Origin: Atkinsonella hypoxylon
Taxonomy: Eukaryota > Ascomycota > Sordariomycetes > Hypocreales > Clavicipitaceae
Reading direction: 5' to 3'
Length of the DNA stretch: 64,000 nt
Assembly: GCA_000729835.1 (NCBI GenBank)
Contig: JFHB01000008.1
Coordinates: 124,001-188,000 of the forward strand
Both the position numbers and the translations under genes were made by a program. Each line of letters begins with the position of its first letter. Within the stretch, counting starts at the first letter, position 1. Below the pieces are notes generated by a model. The model did no database searches, was not told the origin of the DNA, and saw nothing but the letters and a program-made list of their open reading frames with translations. Positions 1 to 11,261 of the stretch are shown piece after piece.

Positions 1-369
1 GCACACATGGCACGGCGGACACGACGGTTTCGCCCCGGGCGGGCGGACGAGATCCGGATGAACCGCACATGCTCGTCCGTGTACCAGCGCGCCCTGGCGA
101 GTTTCCAAGCGCCGGCGCACAGCAGATACTTGGCGAACCACGATGCGATTCTCTACGCGTTCGAATCGAAAAGCAACCGGAACCCGCTGTTCGAGGGGAT
201 TCCAGCTCGCCATCCGTTCAATCCGCTGGGTCCGAGGCTCAACTTGACGGAAAATAGTCTGCGGGGGAAATTCGGTGCTGCGTTCCCTGAAGTGGCCGTT
301 GGCCTGGACTTCTTCACGCTGGGCTTGCATGCAGAGACTATAGAGGCGCTTCGCACCGAGTCTGCCTGA
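1..369 (+). CDS. 3' end of an unrecognised protein-coding gene (partial)
   Basis: The reading frame is open from the left edge of the window to a TGA at 367–369. The first ATG in frame is at 7 but is probably internal, because the frame continues to the edge. Codons are mostly G/C-ending in third position, unlike the sequence after the stop, which supports real coding. The visible 120 or so residues are basic at the start and end in a segment rich in small hydrophobic residues (a GAAFPEVAVGLDFFTLGLH stretch). I do not recognise the family. It could be a last exon or the end of a single-exon gene; the rest lies outside the window. Confidence 0.5.
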   Translation, partial: AHMARRTRRFRPGRADEIRMNRTCSSVYQRALASFQAPAHSRYLANHDAILYAFESKSNRNPLFEGIPARHPFNPLGPRLNLTENSLRGKFGAAFPEVAVGLDFFTLGLHAETIEALRTESA

Positions 370-613
370 TCCTGATCTTGTCCGTCCATTATCCCCTCCC
401 TAGCTTGCTTTGCTTCGCTTCGGTAACGCGATCCGAGGGAAGCGCTACCCGCCCACGTTAAGTCGGCCCTGCTAGTTGCCGTTGCCGTTGCCGTCCCACT
501 GAGCTACGACCGACCGGAGTACAAGAGGGGCTGAGGGGCTGGCTACCTTTGGTGTGCGTGCAGTAGTTAGTTAGTTAGGTCAAGCTTGCATCTGCCATCT
601 GTCGGACATGGGG

Positions 614-670
614 GGGCATGGGCATGAGCATGGGCATGGGCATGAGCATGGGCACGAGCATGGGCATGGG
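614..670. repeat. Minisatellite, GGGCATGAGCAT-type unit
   Basis: Five imperfect head-to-tail copies of a 6/12-base unit alternating GGGCAT and GAGCAT. It is intergenic, downstream of the partial gene at the left edge. Confidence 0.8.
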
Positions 671-1546
671 TCCTGTGCGTGGCCTGGTGCCGACTTACAA
701 CTTACACCGGGGGAAGCACGCGACCGGATTTTAAATGTGCACTAGTTGCCAGTTACTGCGACGGGTTTGCATCACATTCATCGAGCCCTGAAATTAATAT
801 ATATTCCCTTCTCCAAGTGAAAATTCAATACCATTGATGCAAAATAAACACGTGTGCTTTCACACGCCGTGGGCCCGCCTGACTACATCGCAGCAAGCAT
901 CAAGTTACGCTTCCGAAGCTTGGGACCTTCCTCCAAACACCAACAATCAAATAAATAGTGAACTACATCAAAACTCAACTCTGCCCCATCAGAATCCAAC
1001 CCTATCTCTACCGAGTATCTATCTCCTTGTCATTATCCCTTCCCGCATCCGCCAATCTACTCCCTCCCACTCAACCAACCATCCCACCCAGTCAATGACA
1101 TCATCGCCCAGATCAAAAATCCCAAAAATCCATGTGTACGGAGTATTCCGTAATGGAAAGAAAATCCATGCTTGGATTTCCATGCATCTGCCACACCATC
1201 TCGAGCTGCACCCCACCTCCCTCGCTCCGTCCCGTCCAGATGAGGCAACTCCTCCATCCATCCCGTATATACATACCATCGTTACACAACATATCTGAGT
1301 CCCTTCCAGGGCATAAAGCCGAGTCACTCGCTCAAAACTAGATACCGCATCGTGGTCAATCAAATGCGCCCGCCGAACTAGGGCCGGCGCGCAGCCTGTG
1401 TAAACCCGGATAGCCATCATCCGTCCCATCACAGATCGCTTATAACACCTTTGACTTACTTCATGCCTGCGTTCTGTGTCGTCCCATCAAAGCTTGTGTC
1501 TCAGTCACCACATGTCCTTCAACATGGAGGAGCGTTGCACAAAATA

Positions 1547-1621
1547 TAGATGTAGAAAAATATAGAAAAATATAGAAAAATATATATAAAAAAATACATA
1601 TATATAAAAAAAAAAAAAAAA
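1547..1621. repeat. A/T simple-sequence tract (TATAGAAAAA units, then poly-A)
   Basis: Three TATAGAAAAA-like units run into alternating TA and then an A16 run. The tract is intergenic low-complexity sequence with no frame of interest. Confidence 0.8.
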
Positions 1622-3236
1622 TTTTCTTGCCTGCATGTCCCCGACTAGATCCAAACCCTAACCTCGACCTGGGCTCAACTCACATCCTTCCCTCGTGGCT
1701 TCTTGCTCCAGGCTTCTAGGCCCTCGATTCTCGTCACTGACATTGTATATGACAATCGTAGCGTTGGAAGATGCATTCTGAGAATGAAGTGATTCTTGCA
1801 AAGTAGAAAACGGCCGAGTCTTTCCATGTGCCATCCTCAATTCGATTCTTTGCCTGTGTTATAGTAGTTCGCCGTCTCTGCTCCACGTCGTCCCACAGCA
1901 ATCCAACGCACAACACACAACGGGCTCAGCAGGGGGTGGTCTAGTAGTAGATATATATCATGAGTCGGCACATGCCATCTGACTGCACCAGCCAAGTAAT
2001 TCAACGTCTGTCTATAGGTACGTAAGCACGCTGCCACGCTGCTCTCCCATTGTAACCGTCTGGTGAATATGCCTGTCTCTGCAAACGTGTAATTATGAGT
2101 TATTTCCTACGCATTGGCTAACCGCGCCCTCGCAGTTGCTGCATCCATCCATCTATCCATCATGGACTGACTCTCTTACTTTTCGTTGCCATGCTCCCCA
2201 TCTTTTCAAAGTAATAGGCAATGTCATAAACGGTCTAGAATCCGTGATATATGCTATCTCCTGTGGGTCTTCTCCCATCAAAACAACCTTTGCGGAAATG
2301 ACGTCTTCTAATAAAGACTCAAGCACCTTCACCGACCTTGCGGTATCTTCGCCAACTCCGAGCAAAAACATAGGAAATACGAAAAATTATCGACTGTAAA
2401 ACAATAGCCTGATCATCTCGGTTTTCTCGTCATTGCTTGGCCTGTGAAGACCACATGCACTCCCATCACTTATCCAGACATCCCAAATGCGCCAACAGTC
2501 AATGAGCCACCGGATTCCCTTCAAACGACGTCCCCACACCCATACAGTAGTAAACCGTAAAGCAATGCCAGAGGAGAAAAAGACTGCTCAATATGCTCCT
2601 TATCCCCTGAATTTGCATCTTTCTGTCTCGGCCCATGAGCGGATGCGGCAGGACAAAGTGACAAAACGAGAGAGCGGAGAAAGCAGGGCCAAACAACAAA
2701 AGCATAATCGCATTTCCAGGGCATTGTAACGAAAGAAAAATCAGAAAGGGAGAAAGCTGCAGAAGCTCCGCCGGAATCATTATACTTGTTTCGACGTAAT
2801 CGTGTGCTGTCCAAGGACAATCAAAGAGAAGGGTAATGGTAGGAATGGGTGATGAATTAACCCCATTAAACCAGCGTACAAGAGCAGACAGACCTAGTCG
2901 TGGCTATGACCTGCTCAACCGTCGTTGTCTATTCCGTCCCAAAAGTATGCCAACGCCAAAGACTGCTTTCATCGCTGTAAAATCGACACGGCTGAGCGCA
3001 GATTCATGCACTAGCCTCTCGCTGATATAGTTTGACAGTTGCGGCACATGTAGAAGAAGTGGTGGACTCGTACAGTTAGCTCCTATAATGTACAGCCGTA
3101 TTCCCGTCCTGTTTGTTCATCCGCGAGGATATCTCGGGGTTTTTCAAAGGAGAAAAAAAAAAAAGGAAAAAAGAAAAAGAAAAACGAGCTGGATAGGAGT
3201 CTCATCTTTTCAGTCTATCGAGCAGATGAGCCAATG

Positions 3237-4761
3237 CTAATGACTGGGGGGTTGGGGGCCATTGGCTGTAATAGACAAGTGTGTTAGCTTCGTTTTCTCT
3301 GCAGCATCCATTCCACCCATTTTGTAAGCAATCCAACTCTCAAAACTCACATTGGCTGTACATGCTCTGATTTGGCTGACCGTAGGGGGATTGCGGCTGA
3401 TAACCGGGATACATGTGGCTGGTTCCGTAGTCAGGAAGACCTTGTTGAGGCACTCCCCCTGAAGGCGGCGCAGGGTATTGCGTGGGCTGATAGCCGATAG
3501 GAGGAAGTTGGACTGCTCGGGAGCCTGGATAACTTGAAGTAGGCGTTCCATCTGGACCCTGGTCAGGCCCGCCGCTTTGTGCGGCGGCGGCGGCGGCGCG
3601 TTGGCGCTCTTCCTCGGCCTTGCGCTGAGCTTCCTCTTCCTTTTTCCGTTGTTTCCACTCCTTGCGGATTTCTTTAAATTCTACATGAGCGAGTCAGTAA
3701 CGCGGTGTCAACGCGAGGCTGAACGCTATTGATTCGAGGGGAGAGAGGTCTGCATCAAGTACGGGACATACCTTCAGGGGTGCGTTTCTGGCCATGAGAT
3801 TGCATGGTAACGTGAGCATTCAGGTGATTTAATGTTCCATAGGCTTTTTCGCAGCCATTCCAACCACACTTGTACATGCGCTCGATTTCTTCATACCGCC
3901 GTCTTGGGCGTTTATGTTGCTGAGCTCCAGGGATTGGAACAAACGAATAAACCTAGCGAATCCGCACCAATGGTTAGCATTTCCGCCCACGTTTTAAGCT
4001 AGTGTAGCCTGCGGCTCAAAATGGCCACAGGGTCCGCTTCGTGCGCGTTGAAGTAATGCCCACTCCACGTTATGCGACACGGCCAGAGTCTTGTTGAAAT
4101 TGAGTTCAAGGGGGCACAACAACGGTTCTCCCGACTAGTCATAAATGAATTCGGCCGAATCGCTTACCTGGTTGGGCCTTTGTTGAGGCGGTGCAGAGGC
4201 CGGAGACTGAGCGTATACGCTCGGGTGGCTTGCTGCCATAGGGGATGCTCCGTGCTGACCATAGCCTGTCCAGTCGGGACGAGGCTGGGCATACATGTTG
4301 CTATGAGGTTGAGAGTAGCTGTGCGACATATCTGGATTTGGCGCATACGGCGATGCCTGCGACGGCGGATAGGCAAAGGCAGGGCTGGGTGCCGCAATGG
4401 ACGGGTCTGTAGGCACTTTGTTGTCAGAATGAGCCGCATGGTTTCGACTGTTTCGCCCAACCAGTAGGGAGAAGGACCGACTGTTCTGCTGTTGCGCCAT
4501 ACCTCCGCTACCGTGATTGCTTGCAGGAGGGTATGAACGCTGGATATGCTCTGGGAAAGTTCCTGATCGCGCAGATTGCGGGTACACACCGTAATCGGAG
4601 GTAGGAGTCGCTGAAGTTGGATAGTTAACCTCTGGTTTGGCAGAATAATGCGCAGACGGCGTGCGATCTGCGTTCGACCCTTCAGAATGGTTGTCGCCGT
4701 AATTGCTAGGATAGGGCGAGGGCAAACCTGACTGCGAATACTCAGGAGCACTTCGGTCCAT
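3237..4761 (-). CDS. con7: Con7-like C2H2 zinc-finger transcription factor
   Basis: A nuclear DNA-binding regulator. In Magnaporthe oryzae and Fusarium, Con7 controls conidiation, infection-related growth and cell-wall genes. Four exons fit: 4761–4168, 3952–3772, 3680–3351 and 3265–3237, giving 377 residues. The N-terminal 200 residues are rich in Ser, Pro, Tyr and Gln. The single finger has C227, C232, H245 and H251 (C-x4-C-x12-H-x5-H). It is followed by a highly charged helix (KEWKQRKK onward) and an alanine run, then a Pro/Gln/Tyr-rich tail. The order and the NHLNAHV finger core match Con7 as I know it. All splice phases agree. Reading through the third intron instead would end the protein after three extra residues. 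The gene faces a 17-kb stretch with no gene. Confidence 0.9.
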
Positions 4762-5440
4762 GAAGCTGAAGGGGGAGAGGCGATTTTGTCGAAGTTCTCT
4801 GGCAGCAACAATTCGAATTGAACGTCGCAGGTGGACGATAACGCGCAGAGCAGGTCAACAACAGATCCGAGAAAGCTTGTGCAATGCGTCGACTCGAGAC
4901 GCCTGAAGGTGTCACCGACGTGGCAGCGAATAGCTCGTTTGACTAGTTAGCCTAGCTCGCAGGGAAAGATCTAGTCGGTTCCTGAGTGATTGAGAGTCCG
5001 GTTGAATGAAGGTGACTAATCAGAAATAGCAAAGTATGTCCAAGTATGCTTCACAGGCGAAGTATCCAGAAAATAACGATTCACGTAGCACCATCAGACT
5101 TATGTATATGTCTGAATTTAAAGCAGCCAACCGACGAGGGGACAATGGTCGTAGTAGTCGAAGTAGTGTTGGTGCTAGTGAAGGCGCCAGGACAAGCGGC
5201 CAAATGCAGGTTTATGTTCCCAAGGGCTGACGGCACCAAGAACTAGACCAAGCCTTTGAGTTGCGGATCTTCAAGACGGGGCCTAGGTATGTTTGCGCTT
5301 GCCCACGATCAGAGGTAAAGTCGAGGGGCTAAGATGAACTCTTGGACTAGATTGCGGAGCGCGACACTAATATAGTACAGTGTCGATGGGTGGGCTCTGC
5401 CGAGCGCCCAATTCTAAGTGAGCTTAGCGCCTGACTCAAG

Positions 5441-5490
5441 ATGGGACTTGCTGGGACTTGATGGGGACCTGCTGGGACCTGCTGGGACCA
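5441..5490. repeat. Minisatellite, about 10-base unit CTGGGACCTG
   Basis: Five imperfect copies in tandem in the con7 upstream region. Confidence 0.75.
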
Positions 5491-5634
5491 CGGAGGGTGA
5501 CGGAGCCAGGGGGGGTGTGGATGCAGACAAGCCTGTCTTCGATGGATTGAACTCTGACTTTGACGAAGAGTCAGTCCAGGCGGAATACGGACCGACAGAA
5601 AGCAGAGCGATCCAAAAAAGCCGATTCCGGGCTG

Positions 5635-5690
5635 TGGAGGAGGAGAGGAGGAAGAAGGAGGAGGAGGAGGAGGAGGAGGAGGAGGAAGGG
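5635..5690. repeat. GGA-repeat purine tract
   Basis: A nearly pure purine strand of GAG/GGA trinucleotides. Translated, it gives poly-Glu or poly-Arg, which is an artefact. Long purine tracts can form non-B DNA, but nothing here shows that. Confidence 0.85.
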
Positions 5691-7100
5691 GGGTGGCGAG
5701 GGCTGGTGGGCAGGCAGGCCTGCAGTGCGTGCTGGTCTGCTAGATGAAGCGACGTGACGAGAGCGACAGAGGCTAGGAGCTCAAAACCCGCGTTGTTGAG
5801 CGGTGCAGAACTGAAGAGATTTTAACCCGTCCGGTCCAGTGTCGTGGGACAAATAGAACGACAGGGCAGCAAATTGGTCGAAGTCGGCAATCAAACATGA
5901 GCGTGATGCCAGCTAGACCGGCGGATGTCTAGATGGAAGAGAGTATGTACGGAGTAGACAGACTGCAAATAATTGATGGCGTAATAATGCGAGTATCTTC
6001 AACACGCGCCCCGGCCTCACGTCAAGAAGAAAGAAATGAGGGAAAACATTCAGAGTTGCCCGCCGGGGTTGGCAGACTCGGTTGCTTTGAGCAGCTTGAG
6101 CTTTGTAATTAATTAATGGATCGCCTGGGGCAGAAGGTGCATTCCCTGCCCCCTCTTACCCCCCCCCCCCGTCCCTCCCCTCCACACCTGGTTACTGGCT
6201 GCTCAAGCGCTGAAGCGCTGCCAGTGCTGGCTCGCTGTTCGCTAGTATCAGTCCAAACACAGAGCCACAGCTCCGTCCAGGGCAGACTACAGGGCAATGA
6301 CATGACAGGTAACGTGACGAGAAAGCCAGAGGGTGCAGGCATGCAGGGTGCTGCAGCAGCATGTGGGGGGTTCACGCTCAAAACAGAGGCAGCTGCGAAC
6401 AGGGAGCAGTGGGTTGTCTGGTAGCCTGTCGCGGTCCGCCTGGCGCAGTCCTGCTGTGGTAGGTATTCCGTAGTCAGTACTCCACAGTGTATGTAGGATA
6501 TGTGTGGTATGTACGGTAACTATGCACTCCGTCGACAAACATGAATATTATTTATTACCTTGTGACCGACACAGTGAACTTGATGACGCTACGCTTGCAG
6601 ACCACCGAGCAAATGCACACACACAATGTGCCCGGCACCATGACAATGACGGCTGGCTGCTCTGCCGCTCACGCAAGCGTGAAATGGGCCGCCGAGGCTG
6701 TTTGCATCATTTCCAAGGTTATTTCAAATACCACCTACCATCAAATACATATATACCTACCTAACTAGGTAGTATGTTTGAAATATGTAAATACAGCAAT
6801 GTTCGAAACATCTCAAGCATGGACAAGGAGGGGGGTGCATGGAGGCAGAGAATCGGGTTATTTCCACCGTAGCGTCAACACAGAAGGAAACCAATATGTG
6901 AATTGCAAAGCTAGCGATCCGACATCTTGGCAGAGGAGGCATGAAGGCGGCAGGGGCATCTTATCCTGTAGCCGGAAGCTGACGCAAAGTGGGTTTGGGT
7001 TTGGCCTTTAGTTCGGACGGCCGTGACCTCTTCCACATGTATGTGTGCAAGCAAGTAACGTACCTATATGTATGTGTATGTGTGTACAGGTACGGAGCAT

Positions 7101-7138
7101 GTATGCGTATGCGTATGCGTATGCGTATGCGTATGCGT
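7101..7138. repeat. GTATGC hexanucleotide microsatellite
   Basis: About six perfect copies of a 6-base unit, preceded by a TGTATG-like stretch from about 7064. Confidence 0.9.
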
Positions 7139-7610
7139 TTGTGTGCGCGCGAATGCAGATACAGAACATTTCGCCCATGTAAGTGATTTCACCGTCCGTC
7201 TACTTCAATCGTCAGAATATTCGACGGGAGAGGTGAGCCGGAGGGGCACGTTGCACAACAAAATCGAACACGGAACACGGAAACAGGGTATCTAATCAGG
7301 CCGGATAGATCTCCATCATTTCCCTCCCTGTTGCCCTGCCCGTATGCGGACTACGGACTAACTACACAACAATTCAGATTCGAATTGGCTGGCCCTTGGG
7401 GATCAGCGCGGGGTCTGATTTTCTGGCAAGTCGCAATGGGTATTTGCATGGATTAAATCGTCTCCGGCCTGACTGCAAATTTTTTTATGATTATTATTTT
7501 TTTTTTTCCTCGCTCGGCGGTCGAGCTTCTAGACGGGGACACCGACAACGAGATAGACAGAGATGAGTGATGGCTGGCTGGCTGGGCCGCAGGCAACTCG
7601 GGAGGGTGGT

Positions 7611-7652
7611 GTATGCAAGTATGCAAGTATGCAAGTATGCAAGTATGCAAGC
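7611..7652. repeat. Minisatellite, 8-base unit ATGCAAGT
   Basis: Five perfect head-to-tail copies, followed by degenerate GCAAA units. Confidence 0.9.
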
Positions 7653-7948
7653 AAAGCAAAGCAATGGAGAAAGAAGGTCGCAGAGGCAGGACCCAAGGCC
7701 CAAAGGATGTCTGGTCTGGTCTGGTCCTGCTCGGTGCATGCACCATTTCGACAACCGGGGTGCCCAGAGCAAGAGCTTTACCAGCCCGTTGGAAGGCGAA
7801 TAAGCGGCCGTCGAATCTGATTCCTGGGAGACGAAAGATGGCGCGACTGGGTGTCCAAAGCGACCCAGACCCAGCTCGCTCGCTCTCGCCCCCCTACCCC
7901 CTGCCCCCTGTCCATGCCCTCAAAGCTCAAAGCCCCTCCCTCTCTCCC

Positions 7949-8000
7949 TCGCTCCCTTGCTCCCTTGCTCCCTTGCTCCCTTGCTCCCTTGCTCCCTTGC
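7949..8000. repeat. Minisatellite, 8-base unit GCTCCCTT
   Basis: Six near-perfect head-to-tail copies on a pyrimidine-rich strand, 300 bases after the other 8-base repeat. Confidence 0.9.
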
Positions 8001-10163
8001 AAACGTGATGTCTTTCGCATTCTATGGACGGCCCCATCTGGCTTCAACAGGGTCTGATGTGAAAAATTTGGTGGCGGAGAAGGCTTTTTTTTTTTTTTTT
8101 ACGCCCACCTGCTGGCCGTCGCCGTCCCCGCTGCTCGTTCCTCATTACGACGAACACCGGAATGGTGGACGTGGCGACTTCCGTCTTCCCGGATGACATG
8201 AACATACCTACCTAGGTAGGTACTAGGTAGTTACCCACGGGGTGGTCAAATTAATGACGGGCCCTAGAGAGACCGGCTGGGTTGCGGGACCCGTCATATA
8301 ATCTGTCCCCCGCGAGATACCTAGGTAACCTACCTACCTAGGGTACCCAGACATGGTTGACCAAGTGCACGTCTCCCATCACTTGTCGCCTTCCTTTGCC
8401 GTATGGTGTTTTAATATTTGGAGTGGAAATCATATTATCGCACATCGAGGAAAAGTGCTAGCTCAGGAATTGTGGGCCTTGATGATGACATCCTGTAAGA
8501 AATTAATGGTCTGGTGCCTGTTGGAACGGAAAGCCGCCGTCATCCTGTACAATATGTACGTCGGCCGTCACCAATGGGCTTTCGTCAGCTGAACTCGGCA
8601 TCCCTTTGAGTGCGATAAGGTGACAGGCAGATCACCGATGAGCATATTGGCCAATCAAATAACATGAGAAAAAACAGTACTTGTATTTCTGCGCATACGG
8701 AATACGTCGCTAAAATATACGCACCGCTGTACTTGAAGCTACAAATTATTCGGCGATTATCGTGGGCTGTAAGCCCTTTGCTGCATAATTTGAGGTATCT
8801 CTGTGTGTTATGTGAAAGTGGAGCCCGCAACCTGGTCGTCACCGTATCACAACTCGAAAACGTACGTACATCTATCTGTAGTCTGATGTCTATTCATCCC
8901 AAAAGCTTCTCGTGTGGGTAGAAGGATGGGCTGGGCGACAGATGGCTGCTATGCTGCAGCATCATGAGAGTGCGTGTCCAGCATCCAAGTTCTGGTCGTG
9001 CACCAGTATCAGCAGTATGTGTTGGAATTTCCGATTGATTCGATTGTGGAATGCTATTTCCCGCCTAGGATGGCACATATTAATACTGCACATATGTATC
9101 CGTACTAGTTATGTACGTAGCATCCAGTGCTTGCTCCGCACAGATAACTACCATACATGTATGTCGTATTACTTCGGGTCGCTCTTTGCCTGTAACATTG
9201 TAACATGCCGGAGCCGATTACGCCGCGACTAGGGTGGTACTGCCGCTTTCACGCCGGGTGGCCTTGTGACCTTGGAAACTGAAATTGCCAAAGGATTTTG
9301 GTATCTCCACCAGGCCGCCCACTGCTAGGAGTTGAGAAACAGGCAGTGCTTCCGAGATGGGGAAGCTCAACTACCTCACTGGGATTCCATTGTAACACTC
9401 GGTGTGGACTCTTATGAATAGCCCGACAATTCATAGACAAGTTGGGCTGCTAGCTTGCTGTGCCGAAGATGGAACCCCAAGACCCCCCGTGCTCCGGAGG
9501 TAGTTGATACATTAACAGCCGCGCGGCCGTAATCAACGTTCAAGCTTGGCCCACGAAATGCCCACTGTCTTAGAGGTTATTGGAATCAGGCTGTCGTTCC
9601 GTTCACCGTTTTCCAAATTTTCTGCCCTTGTTTCGTCAGCACCTGTGATTTCATAATTTTGACCTGGAACTTAGGGCTCTCTCTCCATGAAGCATACATG
9701 GTCCAGCTGCGCACGAGACAGGGAGGGTGTGAGGCGTGTGAGGCTGATCGCCCACTGGCTGTGACAAGGAGATGACAAATTACACGATGGGCCCGGTCTA
9801 CGGGAGTGCGTGAACCAACCAAACCTAAAACGGAAGTTACAACCTGCACATACTACTTTCTATACAGAGGTACCTCCTCAACTTCTTATAGGATACTTAC
9901 CTAGGTAGGTACATAAAATCGAAGACGTAGCTTTATATACGAATTAGTATCCTGAGATGCCTTCTTACCTTTACGCAGGACATAAGTATATTAATATAGA
10001 AAAATACATCCTAGTTCGTTGCGTCTTTAGTTGCTTACATCTAAAAAGAGAATTGTAAAGGTACCTCTATGTAAAAAAATGAGCGGAGAGATACCATTTC
10101 CGTTTTGGGTTTAGTTACTACTGCGCGTTCAAAAATCCGTTGCTGCGCGTTTACGCACTCGGT

Positions 10164-10193
10164 CTACGGAGTAGCTACCTAGTTACTCCGTAG
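10164..10193. repeat. Perfect 10-base inverted repeat (hairpin) from the TACGGAGTA family
   Basis: The arm CTACGGAGTA at 10164–10173 is the exact reverse complement of 10184–10193. The 10-base loop contains CTACCTAG, so both recurring palindromic motifs of this window occur in one element. Confidence 0.9.
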
Positions 10194-11210
10194 GTAGTAA
10201 GTGGCACGAAAGGCAGGGGCCCGTCGTCAAATCTGTCACCCGCCTGTGCGGGCACCCTTGTCTTGGTTCGTGGAGTGACGAGGGGGTAGGTTCTTGAACG
10301 CAACCTTGACATTGACTGCATTGCCCGTCTTCCTTTCCCAGCTGAATATGGAAGGAAGACCTTGAGACCCGAGCAAAAGATTGGAACGGTTAAAAGACTC
10401 GATGCGGGCTGTTCACGCCTCCTTGAGTTCGTGCTCAGTTACATCTTGTCGACATCAGGTACGCTAGCTGCGTGGTAGACATTGTTCCGTCATAAGCGAC
10501 ACAGGAAGAAGAGACGTCCCGACATTTTTTCGCCGCCCGTAGTGGCGCAAGAAGTTTTATTATAATTGATAGGCGTGAGATAGACTACGACGTAGAGATG
10601 CGACGTATTGACAATTTGATACGAGGATATTGTAGATGGGCCAGCCTCGCACTAGTCCGATACATCTCCTCCACAGCACTCTGTCTTGAGGGAACGACTA
10701 GAGAAGCCAGGTCAATGTCGGGGTCATGATTGTAGCGAGAGTGTCTCTACTGGCACGTTTTTTCTTTCTTTCTGCGTGGTGTTGATAGGACCCGACTTTT
10801 TGGTTCACACGGCTGCGCTAGTCTATGTTGCACAAGAAGTGAGCCCTCAGCCCTCAGCCCTCTAGTGGCCTTGACGAGAACCGTTCCTGACCCAAAGACG
10901 TGGAGGGGTGGGTTAGTGGAGTTTAGGTCAGAAGGTATTGGCCGTGTGGGCAACAGAGGATGCGATGTTATTGTGTAATGAGATATCAATATATGTACGC
11001 ATTATGTCACCTATCGGATCGATAAATAGGGACCGAGGGATGACATACAACAGTCGCAATGTGTATACTGTTGGGATGCTCAGCAAGTTGAATATAGAAC
11101 AGACGCATGGCGAGAAGCCCGGAAGCAAATGATATGCCTGGCAATCTCAGGGACATAGCGTCGCGGCATCGTGTCGCGATGCACGAACAGCGCAAAGTCA
11201 AGGGTCTCAT

Positions 11211-11261
11211 GCTGGGTACGCGGGGTACGCTGGGTATGCTGGGTATGCTGGGCATGCTGTG
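11211..11261. repeat. Minisatellite, 9-base unit GCTGGGTAT
   Basis: Five imperfect tandem copies in the gene-poor stretch. Confidence 0.8.

Larger units (their letters stand above)
370..3236. other. Intergenic region, no supported gene
   Basis: This is the tail-to-tail interval between the partial gene on the left and the con7-like gene on the right, so it should hold two 3' untranslated regions. Short frames here (longest about 150 codons, near 834–1298) have no coding character and no recognisable protein. It contains a GGGCAT-type minisatellite near 614–670, an A/T-rich simple-sequence tract near 1547–1620 and an A-rich run near 3157–3190. Confidence 0.6.
4762..8900. other. Gene-poor region upstream of con7, with simple repeats
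   Basis: No frame here looks like a protein. The first 1–2 kb should include the con7 promoter and 5' leader. The stretch carries a roughly 10-base CTGGGACCTG repeat, a GGA purine tract, a GTATGC microsatellite, two 8-base minisatellites and a T16 run. CCTAGG-type palindromes lie at about 6755–6775, 8204–8233 and 8317–8345. Apparent small proteins across 5418–5757 and 7563–8057 are translations of these repeats. Confidence 0.6.

Noticed and set aside
834..1432. Overlapping frames of 154 and 137 codons on opposite strands
   Set aside because: The sequence is C/T- and A-rich intergenic DNA; neither strand has consistent codon bias or a domain.
5418..5757. Glu-rich or Arg-rich small proteins
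   Set aside because: Created by the GGA purine tract.
7101..8000. Tandem arrays considered as a CRISPR array
   Set aside because: The units are 6–8 bases with no spacers, and the genome is eukaryotic.
7563..8057. Several overlapping frames up to 131 codons with repetitive Cys/Lys or Leu/Pro peptides
   Set aside because: They translate the ATGCAAGT and GCTCCCTT minisatellites; all phases stay open because the 8-base units lack stops.
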